Source: Massilia phosphatilytica | GTDB taxonomy: Bacteria; Pseudomonadota; Gammaproteobacteria; Burkholderiales; Burkholderiaceae_D | Length of the DNA: 64,000 nucleotides | Reading direction: 5' to 3' | NCBI RefSeq assembly: GCF_002968015.1 | Contig: NZ_PUIP01000013.1 | Location: 62,001-126,000 of the forward strand | Shown here: in pieces, positions 25,383 to 34,287 of the stretch | Layout: each line of letters opens with the position of its first letter | Position numbering within the stretch: position 1 is the stretch's first letter | Notes under the pieces: generated by a model | What the model was told of the DNA's origin: nothing | Seen by the model: only the letters and a program-made list of their open reading frames with translations | Database searches by the model: none | Program-made: the position numbers and the translations under genes

Positions 25383-26201
25383 TCAGCGCGACAGGCGCAC
25401 CCCGGCGACGACGAGCAGCAGCGCGGGACCGAGGCGCCACCACGCGCCCGCGGCCACCGCGCCGGTGACGGCCAGCGCGAGCGTGGACAGCACGGGCGTC
25501 AGGTAGGATAGCGAGCCGATCGTCGCCGCGCGGCCCATGCGCATGGCGCGGTCCCACAGGACGAATGCCATCCCGAGCGGCCCGACGCCGATGGCGGCCA
25601 TGCCGGCCAGCTCCGTCCCGGACGGTCGGTACGGCGTTTCGAACAGCGCGTGCGCGGCCAGCGCGAGGAGGCCGGCGCCCAGGCAGAAGCCGCCCGTCGC
25701 CCACGACGAATAGGCGGGCAGGCGGGCCGGCAGCAGCGAATACACGGCCCACGTGAACGCGGCGCACACGGCGAGGGCGTAGCCGGCGAGGTGGTCGCCG
25801 GTGAGTGCGGTCGCGGACGGCGCGATCACGAGGGCGCCGCCGGCGAAGGCGATGGCGCAGCCGGTCCACTGGCGCGGCCGCAGCGCTGCGGCCCGCGGGG
25901 CCAGCACGACGATCAGCAGCGGCCACAAATAGTTCAACAGGTTCGCCTCGGCGATGGGCGCGAACTGGAACGCCGCCACGAGGCTCGCGTGGTACAGGAA
26001 CAGGCTCGCGACGCCGAAGGCCAGGACGGCGGCCGGCACGCGCCATTCGCGCCACCGGTGCACGGACGCGAGTCCGCCGCAGCACAGCGCGATCCCCGTC
26101 AGCAGCAGCGGGGGCGCGTCGCCTGCCAGGCGCACGAGCGTCGCGAACAGGGCCCACAACAGGATGGCGCCGAGCGCGCAAGCCCAGGCGGTCCGCGTCA
26201 T
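25383..26201 (-). CDS. EamA-type DMT-superfamily exporter
   Basis: This is a 272-residue inner-membrane protein with ten hydrophobic segments in two EamA repeats. FAPIAEANLLNYLWPLLIVVLAPR ends the first repeat and MGRAATIGSLSYLTPVLSTL the second, both typical of drug/metabolite exporters. The cargo could be an amino acid or metabolite but cannot be read. Its start overlaps the stop of the LysR gene as ATGA, so regulator and transporter are translated together. Confidence 0.85.
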   Translation of the reverse strand: MTRTAWACALGAILLWALFATLVRLAGDAPPLLLTGIALCCGGLASVHRWREWRVPAAVLAFGVASLFLYHASLVAAFQFAPIAEANLLNYLWPLLIVVLAPRAAALRPRQWTGCAIAFAGGALVIAPSATALTGDHLAGYALAVCAAFTWAVYSLLPARLPAYSSWATGGFCLGAGLLALAAHALFETPYRPSGTELAGMAAIGVGPLGMAFVLWDRAMRMGRAATIGSLSYLTPVLSTLALAVTGAVAAGAWWRLGPALLLVVAGVRLSR

Positions 26202-27199
26202 GGCTGGGCCCCGCAGGCGGCCAGGTCCGGATCGTCCAGGCCGAGCGCGCGTATGCGCTGCGAGATGTCGTCGACGAAGACACGCACCCGCATCGGCATG
26301 TGGTGACGGCTCAGGTAGCACAGGAAGTGGCCGCGGTCGTCCGGTGCGTATTCCGCCAGGCAGGCGACGAGGCGCCCGGCGCGCAGGTGCTCGCGGATCT
26401 GGTAGCCGGCCATCTGCGCGATGCCGTCGCCGTCGAGGACGGACTGCAGCACGAGATCGGCATCGTTGAAGCACAGCCAGCCTTGCGGCGTGTGCTTGCG
26501 CACGGCGCCGTCGACCTTGAACTCCCAGTCGAACAGCCGGCCCGACGCGAAGCGGAAGTTGACGCAGCTGTGCCCCGCCAGTTCGTCCGGCGTGCGCGGC
26601 AGGCCGTGGTTGCGTGCGTACCCGGGCGCGGCGCACACGAGCATGCGCATCGGGATCAGCTTCTTGGCGACGATCTGGCTGTCGTCCATGCGGCCGTTGC
26701 GGAAGGCGACGTCGATGCGGTCGGACGTGAAGTCGGTCGGGCGGTCGTCGAGGATCAGGTCGAGCGTGATGTCCGGATAGCGCGCATGAAACGCCTTCAG
26801 CAGGGGCGCCACGACCTTGCGGCCGAAGCCCACGGTGGACGAGATGCGCAGGTGGCCGCGCGGGATGCCCGTGCGCAGCTCGCGCATCTCGTCGAGCGCC
26901 TGGAAGATGCGGTCGACGCCGGGCCGGCACCCGTCGAAGAAGCGCTGGCCTTCGGCCGTGAGGGCCGTGCTGCGCGTCGTGCGCAGGAACAGCCGCGTGT
27001 CGAGCTGGGTCTCCAGTTTCAGCACGCTGCGGCTGACGGCCGAGCGGCCGATACCGAGCCGCTCGGCCGCCCGGGCGAAGCTGCCTTCGTGGACGACGGC
27101 CATGAACGCGACCACGCCCGCATACGTCGTGGCAAAGCTGGAGGCCAGCGCGTCGTTGCGGTCGGGGCTGGGAATGACTTGGGTGAGGCTGCGCGGCAC
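26198..27199 (-). CDS. LysR-family transcriptional regulator
   Basis: This is a 333-residue regulator. An N-terminal winged helix is at about 27-85 (FMAVVHEGSFARAAERLGIG and RSAVSRSVLKLETQLDTRLF), followed by an LTTR substrate-binding domain with DLILDDRPTDFTSDRIDVAF. It starts about 25 residues earlier than most relatives; an internal start near the HTH is possible but gives no better ribosome site. It is cotranscribed with the downstream EamA exporter, which it probably controls. The cupin gene is divergent. Confidence 0.88.
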   Translation of the reverse strand: MPRSLTQVIPSPDRNDALASSFATTYAGVVAFMAVVHEGSFARAAERLGIGRSAVSRSVLKLETQLDTRLFLRTTRSTALTAEGQRFFDGCRPGVDRIFQALDEMRELRTGIPRGHLRISSTVGFGRKVVAPLLKAFHARYPDITLDLILDDRPTDFTSDRIDVAFRNGRMDDSQIVAKKLIPMRMLVCAAPGYARNHGLPRTPDELAGHSCVNFRFASGRLFDWEFKVDGAVRKHTPQGWLCFNDADLVLQSVLDGDGIAQMAGYQIREHLRAGRLVACLAEYAPDDRGHFLCYLSRHHMPMRVRVFVDDISQRIRALGLDDPDLAACGAQP

Positions 27200-27401
27200 G
27201 GCTGTCCTGTCGGTACGTAAGTACGCCGATGGTAGTCCCGCGCCCGGTCACCGGCAATGACAAGAATCCCGGATTTCCTGCCAAGGCGCGGCGCGCCGAT
27301 TGGTGTTTTTGCCGCACCGGCGTGCGTCCTTGCAGGTGCCTGTTGCCGGCCGCGCGTCCTCTCTACACTGGCGTTTTCAAACACGACAAGGACCATGCAT
27401 C

Positions 27402-27797
27402 ATGTTCAGACTCATACCCTTTGCCCTGGCCGCCTTCGCCACGCTCGCCCACGCGGCCCCGCCCGAACCCGTCGTCAAGACCCTGATGAACCAGGCGCTG
27501 TCCGATGCGCCGGGCAAGGAAGTCATGATGCTCACCGTCGACTATGCGCCCGGCGCCGCCGACCCCGTGCACCGCCACGACGCGCACGGCTTCGTCTACG
27601 TGCTCGAAGGGACCATCGTCATGGGCGTGGAGGGCGGCAAGGAAAAGACGCTGCACGCCGGCGAGACGTTCTACGAAGGGCCGCGCGACGTGCACACGGT
27701 CGGCCGCAACGCGAGCAGGACGAAGCCGGCACGCTTCGTCGTGTTCCTGCTGAAGGACAAGGACAAGCCGGCGCTCATTCCCGTGGCGCACCGCTGA
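27402..27797 (+). CDS. Exported cupin-domain protein
   Basis: This is a 131-residue protein with a signal peptide (MFRLIPFALAAFATLAHA). A single cupin barrel follows: DPVHRHDAHGFVYVLEGTI supplies the HxH and Glu metal ligands and FYEGPRDVHTVGRN the last His. It is a periplasmic metal-binding cupin of unknown reaction. AAGGA lies ten bases before the ATG. It is divergent from the LysR regulator at 27199, about 200 bp away, so it may be a target. Confidence 0.85.
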   Translation: MFRLIPFALAAFATLAHAAPPEPVVKTLMNQALSDAPGKEVMMLTVDYAPGAADPVHRHDAHGFVYVLEGTIVMGVEGGKEKTLHAGETFYEGPRDVHTVGRNASRTKPARFVVFLLKDKDKPALIPVAHR

Positions 27798-27821
27798 GGG
27801 GCGGACGCCGGGCGGCAAGGC

Positions 27822-29309
27822 TCATGCAGGTTCCGGCGGTGCCGGCAGGTCGACCGTGAACGTGGCCCCGCTGCCCGGTGCCGATTCCACGGCCACGCGG
27901 CCACCCATGCGCTCCACGCCTTTCCTGACGATGGCGAGACCGATGCCCGTGCCCGGGTATTCCTCTTCGCTGTGCAGGCGTTCGAACACGTTGAAGATGC
28001 GAGCCTGGGCATCGGGCGCGATGCCGATGCCGTCGTCGGCAATGGTGACCCGGACCATCGAGCCGGCCTGCGCGGCCGCGATGCGCACGACCGGCGTCGT
28101 GCCGGGCCGCACGAACTTGACGGCGTTCGACACGAGGTTCGTCAGCGCCTGCACGACCGTCTGGCGGTGCGCGCGCACGGTCAGCCCGTCCGGCACGTCG
28201 ACGTGCAGCTGCGCTTTGGCCTGCTGGATCTCGGCGTGCAGCGCCGCCGTCACTTCGAGCAGGGCTTCCGCGATGGCGACGTTTTCGATGGCGATCTCCG
28301 ACCGCGACAGGCGCGCGAATTCCAGCAGGTCGGACACCATCGTGTCGACGCGGTGCGCGACGGCCTCGATGCGGTTGATGTACAGGCCGGCCTTGTCGAG
28401 ATGGCCCTCGGCGAAATCCTGCTTGAGGACATTGGCGTAGCCCTGGATCGTGCGCAGCGGCTCGCGCATATCGTGCGACACCGAGAAGCCGAACGTCTCC
28501 AGCGCCTCGTTCGCCTCCTGCAGCTGGCGCGTGCGCGTGGCGATGCGCTGTTCCAGGTCGGCGTTCAGGCGCAGGATCTCGAGTTCGGCGCGGCGCAGCG
28601 ACGTCACGTCGTCGACGATGCCGTCGACCGCGTCATGCCCGTTCACGCGCACGCGCACGAGCTTGACCTTGAACGCGCGGTCGCCCACGTCCAGCTGGAG
28701 GTCGGCCGCGTCCAGCGTCGCCCGGAGGTCCGGGATCCGCTGGCGGACGTCCTCGATCAGCGGATGGTGCGCCGCCTTCGTGAATTCGCCCGACGCGAGG
28801 CCCAGCATGCTCCAGAACGCGCGGTTGCCTTCCTCGATCTCGCCGTCGAGCGAGATGCGGAAGACGCCGACCTGGATGTTCTCGAGCAGCGCCGCGAGCC
28901 GTGTCTCGCTGCGGATGGCGCGCGAGCGGATCTCGGTGCGGTCGAGGCAGGTGCGCACGGCGACGGGCAGGCGCGCGTAGTGGCGCGGGCTCTTGATGAC
29001 GTAGTCGTCCAGGCCGTGCTTCATCGCCTCCACCGCGATTTCCTGGGTGCCCGTCGCGGTGAACATGATGATGGACAGTTGCGGATCGTGCGCCTTGATC
29101 AGCTTGAGCACGTCCAGACCCGTCGTCCAGCGCATCTGGTAGTCGGTGATCACGAGGTCGAACGGAAAGCCGTCCGCGGCCACCTGTTCGAAGCCGGCGC
29201 GGTCGCCCACTTCCGTCGTCTGGCAGCCGGCGAAATGGCGTTCCAGTTCGCGGCGCGCGAGCAGGCGGTCGTCGGGATTGTCGTCGAGGAGGAGAAAGCG
29301 CAGGGGCAT
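27822..29309 (-). CDS. Receiver-PAS-histidine kinase
   Basis: This is a 495-residue cytoplasmic hybrid kinase with no membrane segment. An N-terminal receiver domain (Asp56 in DLVITDYQM; conserved Asp9-Asp10 and Lys114 in VIKSPRHYA) precedes a PAS domain (about 140-255) and a coiled linker. Then come HisKA with FGFSVSHDMREPLRTIQGY and an HATPase with NLVSNAVKFV, DDGIGIAPDAQ and GTGIGLAIV. It probably relays a signal from another kinase. The second kinase lies 67 bp upstream in the same direction and is a plausible partner. Confidence 0.9.
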   Translation of the reverse strand: MPLRFLLLDDNPDDRLLARRELERHFAGCQTTEVGDRAGFEQVAADGFPFDLVITDYQMRWTTGLDVLKLIKAHDPQLSIIMFTATGTQEIAVEAMKHGLDDYVIKSPRHYARLPVAVRTCLDRTEIRSRAIRSETRLAALLENIQVGVFRISLDGEIEEGNRAFWSMLGLASGEFTKAAHHPLIEDVRQRIPDLRATLDAADLQLDVGDRAFKVKLVRVRVNGHDAVDGIVDDVTSLRRAELEILRLNADLEQRIATRTRQLQEANEALETFGFSVSHDMREPLRTIQGYANVLKQDFAEGHLDKAGLYINRIEAVAHRVDTMVSDLLEFARLSRSEIAIENVAIAEALLEVTAALHAEIQQAKAQLHVDVPDGLTVRAHRQTVVQALTNLVSNAVKFVRPGTTPVVRIAAAQAGSMVRVTIADDGIGIAPDAQARIFNVFERLHSEEEYPGTGIGLAIVRKGVERMGGRVAVESAPGSGATFTVDLPAPPEPA

Positions 29310-29376
29310 GGTGGTGTCGGGGACGGGACTTGTCGTGATGCAAGCGTCGCTATTGTAGCCGTAATGACGGCCCCCG

Positions 29377-31170
29377 TCAGGCGACCGGCGGCGCATCCGC
29401 CGGCGCGGCGGCAGGCAAAGGCTGCGTGCGCGGCCGTTGCAGGCACAGCCGGAACACCGTACCGGCCGGCGCCGGTTCGACGCGGATCGTCCCGCCCAGG
29501 CGTTCGACGCCTTTCTTCACGATCGCGAGGCCGATGCCCGTGCCCTGGTACTGGTCTGCGCCGTGCAGGCGCTCGAACACGTCGAACACGCGCTCGCGCT
29601 TGTCCTCCGGGATGCCGATACCGTTGTCGGCGATGCGTACCCAGGCCGCGTCGCCGGTGACGTGGGCGTCGATGCGCACGTGCGGCGCGACGCCCGGCGC
29701 CACGAACTTGATCGCATTGCCGATGAGATTATCGAACACCTGCACGAGCACGGCTTCGTTCCCGAGCACCGTGGGCAGCGGGGACGCCGTCTCGACGCGG
29801 GCGCCTGCGGCGGCGATCTGCACCTCCATGTCGCCCAGCGCGAGTTGCACGACGCGGTCCAGTTCGACGGGCTGCAGGCGCAGCTCCGCGCGCGTCAGCT
29901 GGCTGTAGGCGAGCAGGTCGGTCACGAGCCGGTCCATGTGCTGGCTGACGGCGAGGATGCGGCGCACGAAGCGTTTGCCCGTGGCGCTCAATGCGTCCGC
30001 CTCGTCTTCCAGCAGCGCCGCCGCATAGCCCTCCACGTTGCGCAGCGGGGCCCGCAGGTCGTGCGCGATGGTGTGGGCGAACGCGCGCAGCTCGATGTTC
30101 GCCTCGGCCAGCTGCTCCGTGCGGGCCTGGATGCGTTGTTCGAGCAGCGCATTGGCATCACCGAGTTCGCGCTGCGTGCGCTTCAGTTCCGTCACGTCCA
30201 GCATGCTCATCACGGCGCCGCGTACCTGGCCGTCGACGACGAGTGGCTGGCAGGTCAGCAGCCATGTGCGCATCCGCTCCGGCTGCGCGGGACTGCTGCC
30301 GGCGATGGGGATCCCGGCCACCGGCTGCTTGTCACGCAATGCCGCCCGCAGCGCTGCGGCCAGCGCATCGTCGTCGGCGTTCGAGCGCGCGATGCGGAAC
30401 ACGGTCGTCAGCAATTGGTCGCGCGCTTGCACCTCGTCGCAGCCGAGCAATTGTTCCGCGACTCTGTTCATGAACCGCACGCGGCCGAACACGTCGACGG
30501 CGATCACGGCTTCGCCGATGCTGTGCAGGGTCGCGTCCAGGTTCGCCCGCTGGGCCGCAAGGAAGTCGGCATCCCGGCGTGCCATCGCGCGGACGAACAA
30601 CAGCAGGGCGATCGACAGCACCGAGACGGCGCCGGCGGCCGCGATCGTGCGTGCGCGATCGGTGCCCACGGCCGCGTCGCGCAGCACGAGCAGGCGCTCT
30701 TCCTCGGCCTGCAAGGCGGCGATGCGCAAGGCGATGGCCTGGCGCAAGGCCCGTTCGCCTTCCTTGCTGGGGTAGGCCTCGCCGCGCTCCATGCCGGTCC
30801 GGAGGTTGCTCACGTAGGTGTCCAGCAGGCGCCGCAGGTCGGCCAGCATGCGCTGCTGGGTGGGATTGTCGGCGGTCAGTTGGGTCAAGACGTGAAGCTC
30901 GCGCGGGAGGGCGGTGAGCCGTTGCTGGAAATCCGCATCGTCGCGGCGGCTGTACTCGAGCCGCAGCGATTTCTGCAGCGCATCGGCCTCGTTGATCAGG
31001 CTTTGCGTGCCTTGTACGTGCTGGAGCACTTCGCGCGTGTGATTGACCCAGCGCCAGGACGCGGCCGTGCGCTGGATGCCCACGGCGAGCGTGGAAATGC
31101 CCGCGAGCAGCACAGCGATGCTGATGGCGGCCGCGATATTGACGTACCGATTTGTCCTTTGGATGAGCAT
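29377..31170 (-). CDS. CHASE3-type membrane sensor histidine kinase
   Basis: This is a 597-residue kinase. The first membrane helix is at about 12-30 (AAAISIAVLLAGISTLAV), a periplasmic helical CHASE3 sensor follows to about 185, and then a second membrane helix (AGAVSVLSIALLLFVRAM). A PAS domain (LHSIGEAVIAVDVFGRVRFM), HisKA with FAHTIAHDLRAPLRNVEGY and an HATPase with NLIGNAIKFV and DNGIGIPEDKR come after. The start at 31170 begins MLIQRTNR. The M23 peptidase gene is divergent with 121 bp between. It forms a pair with the receiver-kinase downstream. Confidence 0.88.
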   Translation of the reverse strand: MLIQRTNRYVNIAAAISIAVLLAGISTLAVGIQRTAASWRWVNHTREVLQHVQGTQSLINEADALQKSLRLEYSRRDDADFQQRLTALPRELHVLTQLTADNPTQQRMLADLRRLLDTYVSNLRTGMERGEAYPSKEGERALRQAIALRIAALQAEEERLLVLRDAAVGTDRARTIAAAGAVSVLSIALLLFVRAMARRDADFLAAQRANLDATLHSIGEAVIAVDVFGRVRFMNRVAEQLLGCDEVQARDQLLTTVFRIARSNADDDALAAALRAALRDKQPVAGIPIAGSSPAQPERMRTWLLTCQPLVVDGQVRGAVMSMLDVTELKRTQRELGDANALLEQRIQARTEQLAEANIELRAFAHTIAHDLRAPLRNVEGYAAALLEDEADALSATGKRFVRRILAVSQHMDRLVTDLLAYSQLTRAELRLQPVELDRVVQLALGDMEVQIAAAGARVETASPLPTVLGNEAVLVQVFDNLIGNAIKFVAPGVAPHVRIDAHVTGDAAWVRIADNGIGIPEDKRERVFDVFERLHGADQYQGTGIGLAIVKKGVERLGGTIRVEPAPAGTVFRLCLQRPRTQPLPAAAPADAPPVA

Positions 31171-31291
31171 TGTGTCGGCGCTGGAATTCCGATGTAACCA
31201 TTCTACCCACATGGGGTCGATTGCGGGCGCGGCGCTACGTGACAAAGTGCGCCGGCGTGTGAATCGAGCCCGTCGTCCCCATCTGCCGGGC

Positions 31292-31885
31292 ATGCGAACC
31301 CTGCTGCGCAGCCTCCTCATCGCCATCCTCCTGCTTGCCGCCGAGGGCGTTCTGCGGCCGTGGCTGGACGATATCGCGTACGCCATCCGGCTCGGCGCGC
31401 TGCCCGCACCGGCGGCGTTGCCGGTGCCCGTCGCGGGCGTGGCACCGGGGCAGCTGGCCGACACGTGGGGCGGCGCGCGCAGCGGCGGACGCAGGCACGA
31501 GGGCATCGACATCTTCGCGAAGCGGGGCACGCCTGTGCTGTCGAGCACGGAAGGCATCGTGCTGCGCGTGGGCACCAATCGCCTGGGCGGGCAGGTCGTG
31601 TGGGTGCTGGGGCCGGGCGGCCAGCGCCACTACTATGCCCACCTGGACCGCTACGGCGATGTGCGCGCGGGCATGCGCGTGCGGCCCGGCAGCATCCTCG
31701 GCTATGTCGGCAACACAGGCAACGCCGCCACCACGCCGCCGCACCTGCATTACGGCATCTACACGGCGGGCGGGGCCATCAATCCGTATCCGCTGCTGAA
31801 AGCGGTATCGGCATCGTCCTACACGCGCACGGCTGTCCCATCGCTCTTGCGGCGCCCGCACTACAATCATATGAATGCGAGGTAA
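31292..31885 (+). CDS. M23-family peptidoglycan peptidase
   Basis: This is a 197-residue protein with an N-terminal signal anchor (LLRSLLIAILLLAAEGVL). The LytM domain shows GGRRHEGIDIFAKRGTPV with the His and Asp zinc ligands, and TTPPHLHYGIYTAGG with the HxH motif. It should be an active zinc endopeptidase at the cell wall. The start at 31292 gives the membrane anchor; a GTG 33 bases upstream is an alternative. The end overlaps the region before the DUF2971 gene. Confidence 0.9.
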   Translation: MRTLLRSLLIAILLLAAEGVLRPWLDDIAYAIRLGALPAPAALPVPVAGVAPGQLADTWGGARSGGRRHEGIDIFAKRGTPVLSSTEGIVLRVGTNRLGGQVVWVLGPGGQRHYYAHLDRYGDVRAGMRVRPGSILGYVGNTGNAATTPPHLHYGIYTAGGAINPYPLLKAVSASSYTRTAVPSLLRRPHYNHMNAR

Positions 31886-31901
31886 ACTGGAGTTTCAGGC
31901 C

Positions 31902-32642
31902 ATGGATACTGCAGTCGTCAACAGCGTGCCCGTACAAAACGTCGGCGAACAGCTGCGCCGCGATACCGTGCTGTGGCGCTATCTCGACGCGGCCAAGCTG
32001 TTCGATTTCTTCGAGAATTCCACGCTGTTCTTTTGCCGCGCCGACCATTTCAGCGACAAGTTCGAGGGTGCGTTCACGCCGTCGCTGCGTGCGCAGATCA
32101 GCGAGGCACATGCGCGCGGCGAGATCGACTACGACTACGAACAGTTCAAGCGGCGCATGCGCGAATCCGTGTTCATCAACTGCTGGCACCGCAACCAGGA
32201 CGACAGCGCGGCCATGTGGGCGCTGTACGGCAAGTCGGAATGTGCGGTGGCGCTGACGACGACGGCAGGGCAACTGGCGGATACCGTCGAGGGCATCGCC
32301 GAGCACAAGATCTCGATCGCCCGCGTGGAATACGTGAAGCACTGGAGCGACCCGAAGCTGGACGTCTCGCCCGATTACACGCGCGTCTTCGCCTACAAGA
32401 CGAAGGCGTACGAATACGAAAAGGAGGTGCGGGTGATCATCGACCGCACCCGTGGTCCGGCGGGCCCGGACCTGCGCCAGCCCGGCATCGTCGTGCCCGT
32501 CGACGCCAGCCGGCTGTTGCGCAGCATCGTCATCGCCCCGGACGCGCCGCCGTGGTTCGAGAACCTCGTGCGCCAGTCTGCACAACGCTACGGCATCCGC
32601 GCACCCGTGCGACGGTCGAAACTGGCGACCGACCCGATCTGA
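31902..32642 (+). CDS. DUF2971 protein
   Basis: This is a 246-residue cytoplasmic protein. It has the DUF2971 features LWRYLDAAKLFDFFENSTLFFCR, FSDKFEGAF, VFINCWHRNQDDSAAMWALYG and YEYEKEVRVIIDRT. This family is common near mobile and defence loci, but its reaction is unknown. The start at 31902 has CTGGAG upstream. An in-frame start at 31875 overlaps the peptidase gene. Copies of a dispersed repeat begin at its stop codon. Confidence 0.82.
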   Translation: MDTAVVNSVPVQNVGEQLRRDTVLWRYLDAAKLFDFFENSTLFFCRADHFSDKFEGAFTPSLRAQISEAHARGEIDYDYEQFKRRMRESVFINCWHRNQDDSAAMWALYGKSECAVALTTTAGQLADTVEGIAEHKISIARVEYVKHWSDPKLDVSPDYTRVFAYKTKAYEYEKEVRVIIDRTRGPAGPDLRQPGIVVPVDASRLLRSIVIAPDAPPWFENLVRQSAQRYGIRAPVRRSKLATDPI

Positions 32643-32875
32643 AAATTCGGGGTCAGAAAATTCGGGGTCAGAGCACGTTTTCTGAAAAATTCGGGGTCAG
32701 AGCACTTTTTAGAGCACGGTCATTCAGGCAAGTTTTCTGTCATCATGCGGCCGACTGGCTCGTCCATATGCCGATGCCTCATATTCCGATGGGCCCTCGA
32801 TGGCTTCGTGAACATTGATCAGAAATGGGCTCTGACCCCGAATCTCGCAGAAAACGGGGTCTGACCCCGAATTTT
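32642..32875. repeat. Cluster of AATTCGGGGTCAGAGC repeats
   Basis: Three direct copies of AAAATTCGGGGTCAG lie at 32642-32656, 32657-32677 and 32686-32705; the last two continue to AGAGCAC. Two inverted copies lie at 32829-32843 (GCTCTGACCCCGAAT) and 32854-32875. The same unit forms a perfect hairpin at 37930-37965. I see no coding sequence in the 283-bp gap that holds them. The pattern is that of REP-type palindromes. Confidence 0.8.
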
Positions 32876-32878
32876 GGC

Positions 32879-32907
32879 AAAAAAAAGCCGGGCGCGCGGC
32901 CCGGCTT
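32879..32907 (-). terminator. Rho-independent terminator of the beta-glucoside operon
   Basis: Read leftwards, AAGCCGGGC (32907-32899) pairs with GCCCGGCTT (32893-32885) across a five-base loop, then a T-rich tract follows (A run at 32879-32886 on the plus strand). It lies just after the stop of the MFS gene. Confidence 0.85.
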
Positions 32908-32925
32908 GAAGTGACGGCCTGGGTC

Positions 32926-34287
32926 TCAGGCCGCGCGGTGACTGGCGTTCGCGTCATTGGCGGCCGGCGCGAGCTTGGCGCTGCCGGTGCCCATGCCGTC
33001 GTCGTGGTGGAACGGGGCGAACCATGTCGCGAGGAACGACGGGATCGTGGCGATCATGACGGCGACGAAATAGCTGACGTAGCCCAGGTACTCCTGGAGC
33101 AGGCCGCTGATCATGCCCGTGACCATCATGCACAGGCCCATCAGTGCCGTGCCGAAGGCGTAGTGCGTCGTCGTGTACTTGCCCGGCGCGAGCTGCTGCA
33201 TCAGGTAGATCATGTAGCCGACGGAGCCGAAGCCGTAGAAGAATTTTTCCACGATGACGCCGGCCGCGATGGTCCACGAATTGGTCGGCAGCGTCATCGC
33301 CATCGCGAGGAACGTCAGGTTCGGGATGTTGACGGCGCAGCACAGGATGAACAGCGTGCGCTTGAGGCCGCGCTTCGCGACGAACATGCCGCCCAGCAGG
33401 GAGCCGACGAGCACCGCGATCAGGCCCCACGTGCCGTAGATGATGCCGAGGCCCTCGTTGGACAGGCCCAGGCCGCCCTTCGCGGCCGAATCGACCATGA
33501 AGAACGGGCCGATCTTTTCCAGCATGCCGATGCTGAAGCGGAACAGGAACGCGAAGGCGATCATCTTCCACACGTCGCGCTTCTGGAAGAACGTGACGAA
33601 CGAATCCAGCAGGATGATGGCGGCGCCGCGCACGTTCGTCGGCGTGTTTTCCGCGCGCGCGCCCTCGGGCATCACGCGCGCATGCCAGGCGGCCATCACG
33701 AGCACGATGCCGGCGACGATGAAGAAGATCACGCGCCACGCGTCCATCCAGTCCGACCCGAAGACTTTAGGGGCATGGTGGAACACCTCCGTGTGCAGGC
33801 GCCCGCTCAGGTAGACGAGGAAGCCGGAGGCGACGATCGGTCCGACGTTCCACGACAGGCTCTGCACGCCGCAGTACAGCGCCTGCGTGCGCGTGTCGAG
33901 CGAGGTGACGTAGACGCCGTCGCTGGCGATGTCCTGCGTCGCGCCGATGAACGACATCAGGACGAACAGCGACAGCAGCAGCACCATCGAGTTGGGAATG
34001 CTCATCGCCAGCCCGGCGCCGGCGAAGCCCAGCGCGATGAGCACCTGCATCAGCAGCACGAAGAATCGCTTCGTCCGGTACATCTCGACGAACGGTGCGA
34101 ACAGCGGTTTTGCCGTGTAGGCGATGCCCAGGAAGCTCGAATACGCGGCGGCGCGCGCATTGTCCATGCCGATGTTCTTGAACATGATGGCGGTGACGCT
34201 CGTCAGCATGATGTAGCCCATCGCCATCGTGAAGTACCCGGTGGGTACCCACAGCAACGGGTGGCTGATGCGGTCAGGCGTGCGCAT
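32926..34287 (-). CDS. MFS transporter, AmpG-like, of the beta-glucoside operon
   Basis: This is a 453-residue inner-membrane protein with 12 hydrophobic segments. LFAPFVEMYRTKRFFVLLMQ is the MFS loop 2-3 motif region, and GATQDIASDGVYV resembles the AmpG-type MFS signature. It probably imports a disaccharide or glucoside. Its start overlaps the end of the glucokinase gene by 14 bp and a strong terminator follows. Its place with GH1 and glucokinase supports uptake of beta-glucosides rather than muropeptides. This is inference from context. Confidence 0.85.
   Translation of the reverse strand: MRTPDRISHPLLWVPTGYFTMAMGYIMLTSVTAIMFKNIGMDNARAAAYSSFLGIAYTAKPLFAPFVEMYRTKRFFVLLMQVLIALGFAGAGLAMSIPNSMVLLLSLFVLMSFIGATQDIASDGVYVTSLDTRTQALYCGVQSLSWNVGPIVASGFLVYLSGRLHTEVFHHAPKVFGSDWMDAWRVIFFIVAGIVLVMAAWHARVMPEGARAENTPTNVRGAAIILLDSFVTFFQKRDVWKMIAFAFLFRFSIGMLEKIGPFFMVDSAAKGGLGLSNEGLGIIYGTWGLIAVLVGSLLGGMFVAKRGLKRTLFILCCAVNIPNLTFLAMAMTLPTNSWTIAAGVIVEKFFYGFGSVGYMIYLMQQLAPGKYTTTHYAFGTALMGLCMMVTGMISGLLQEYLGYVSYFVAVMIATIPSFLATWFAPFHHDDGMGTGSAKLAPAANDANASHRAA

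Noticed and set aside
32642..32875. Considered as a CRISPR array because of repeated units
   Set aside because: The units are unevenly spaced, occur in both orientations, and have no spacers of constant length or cas genes.
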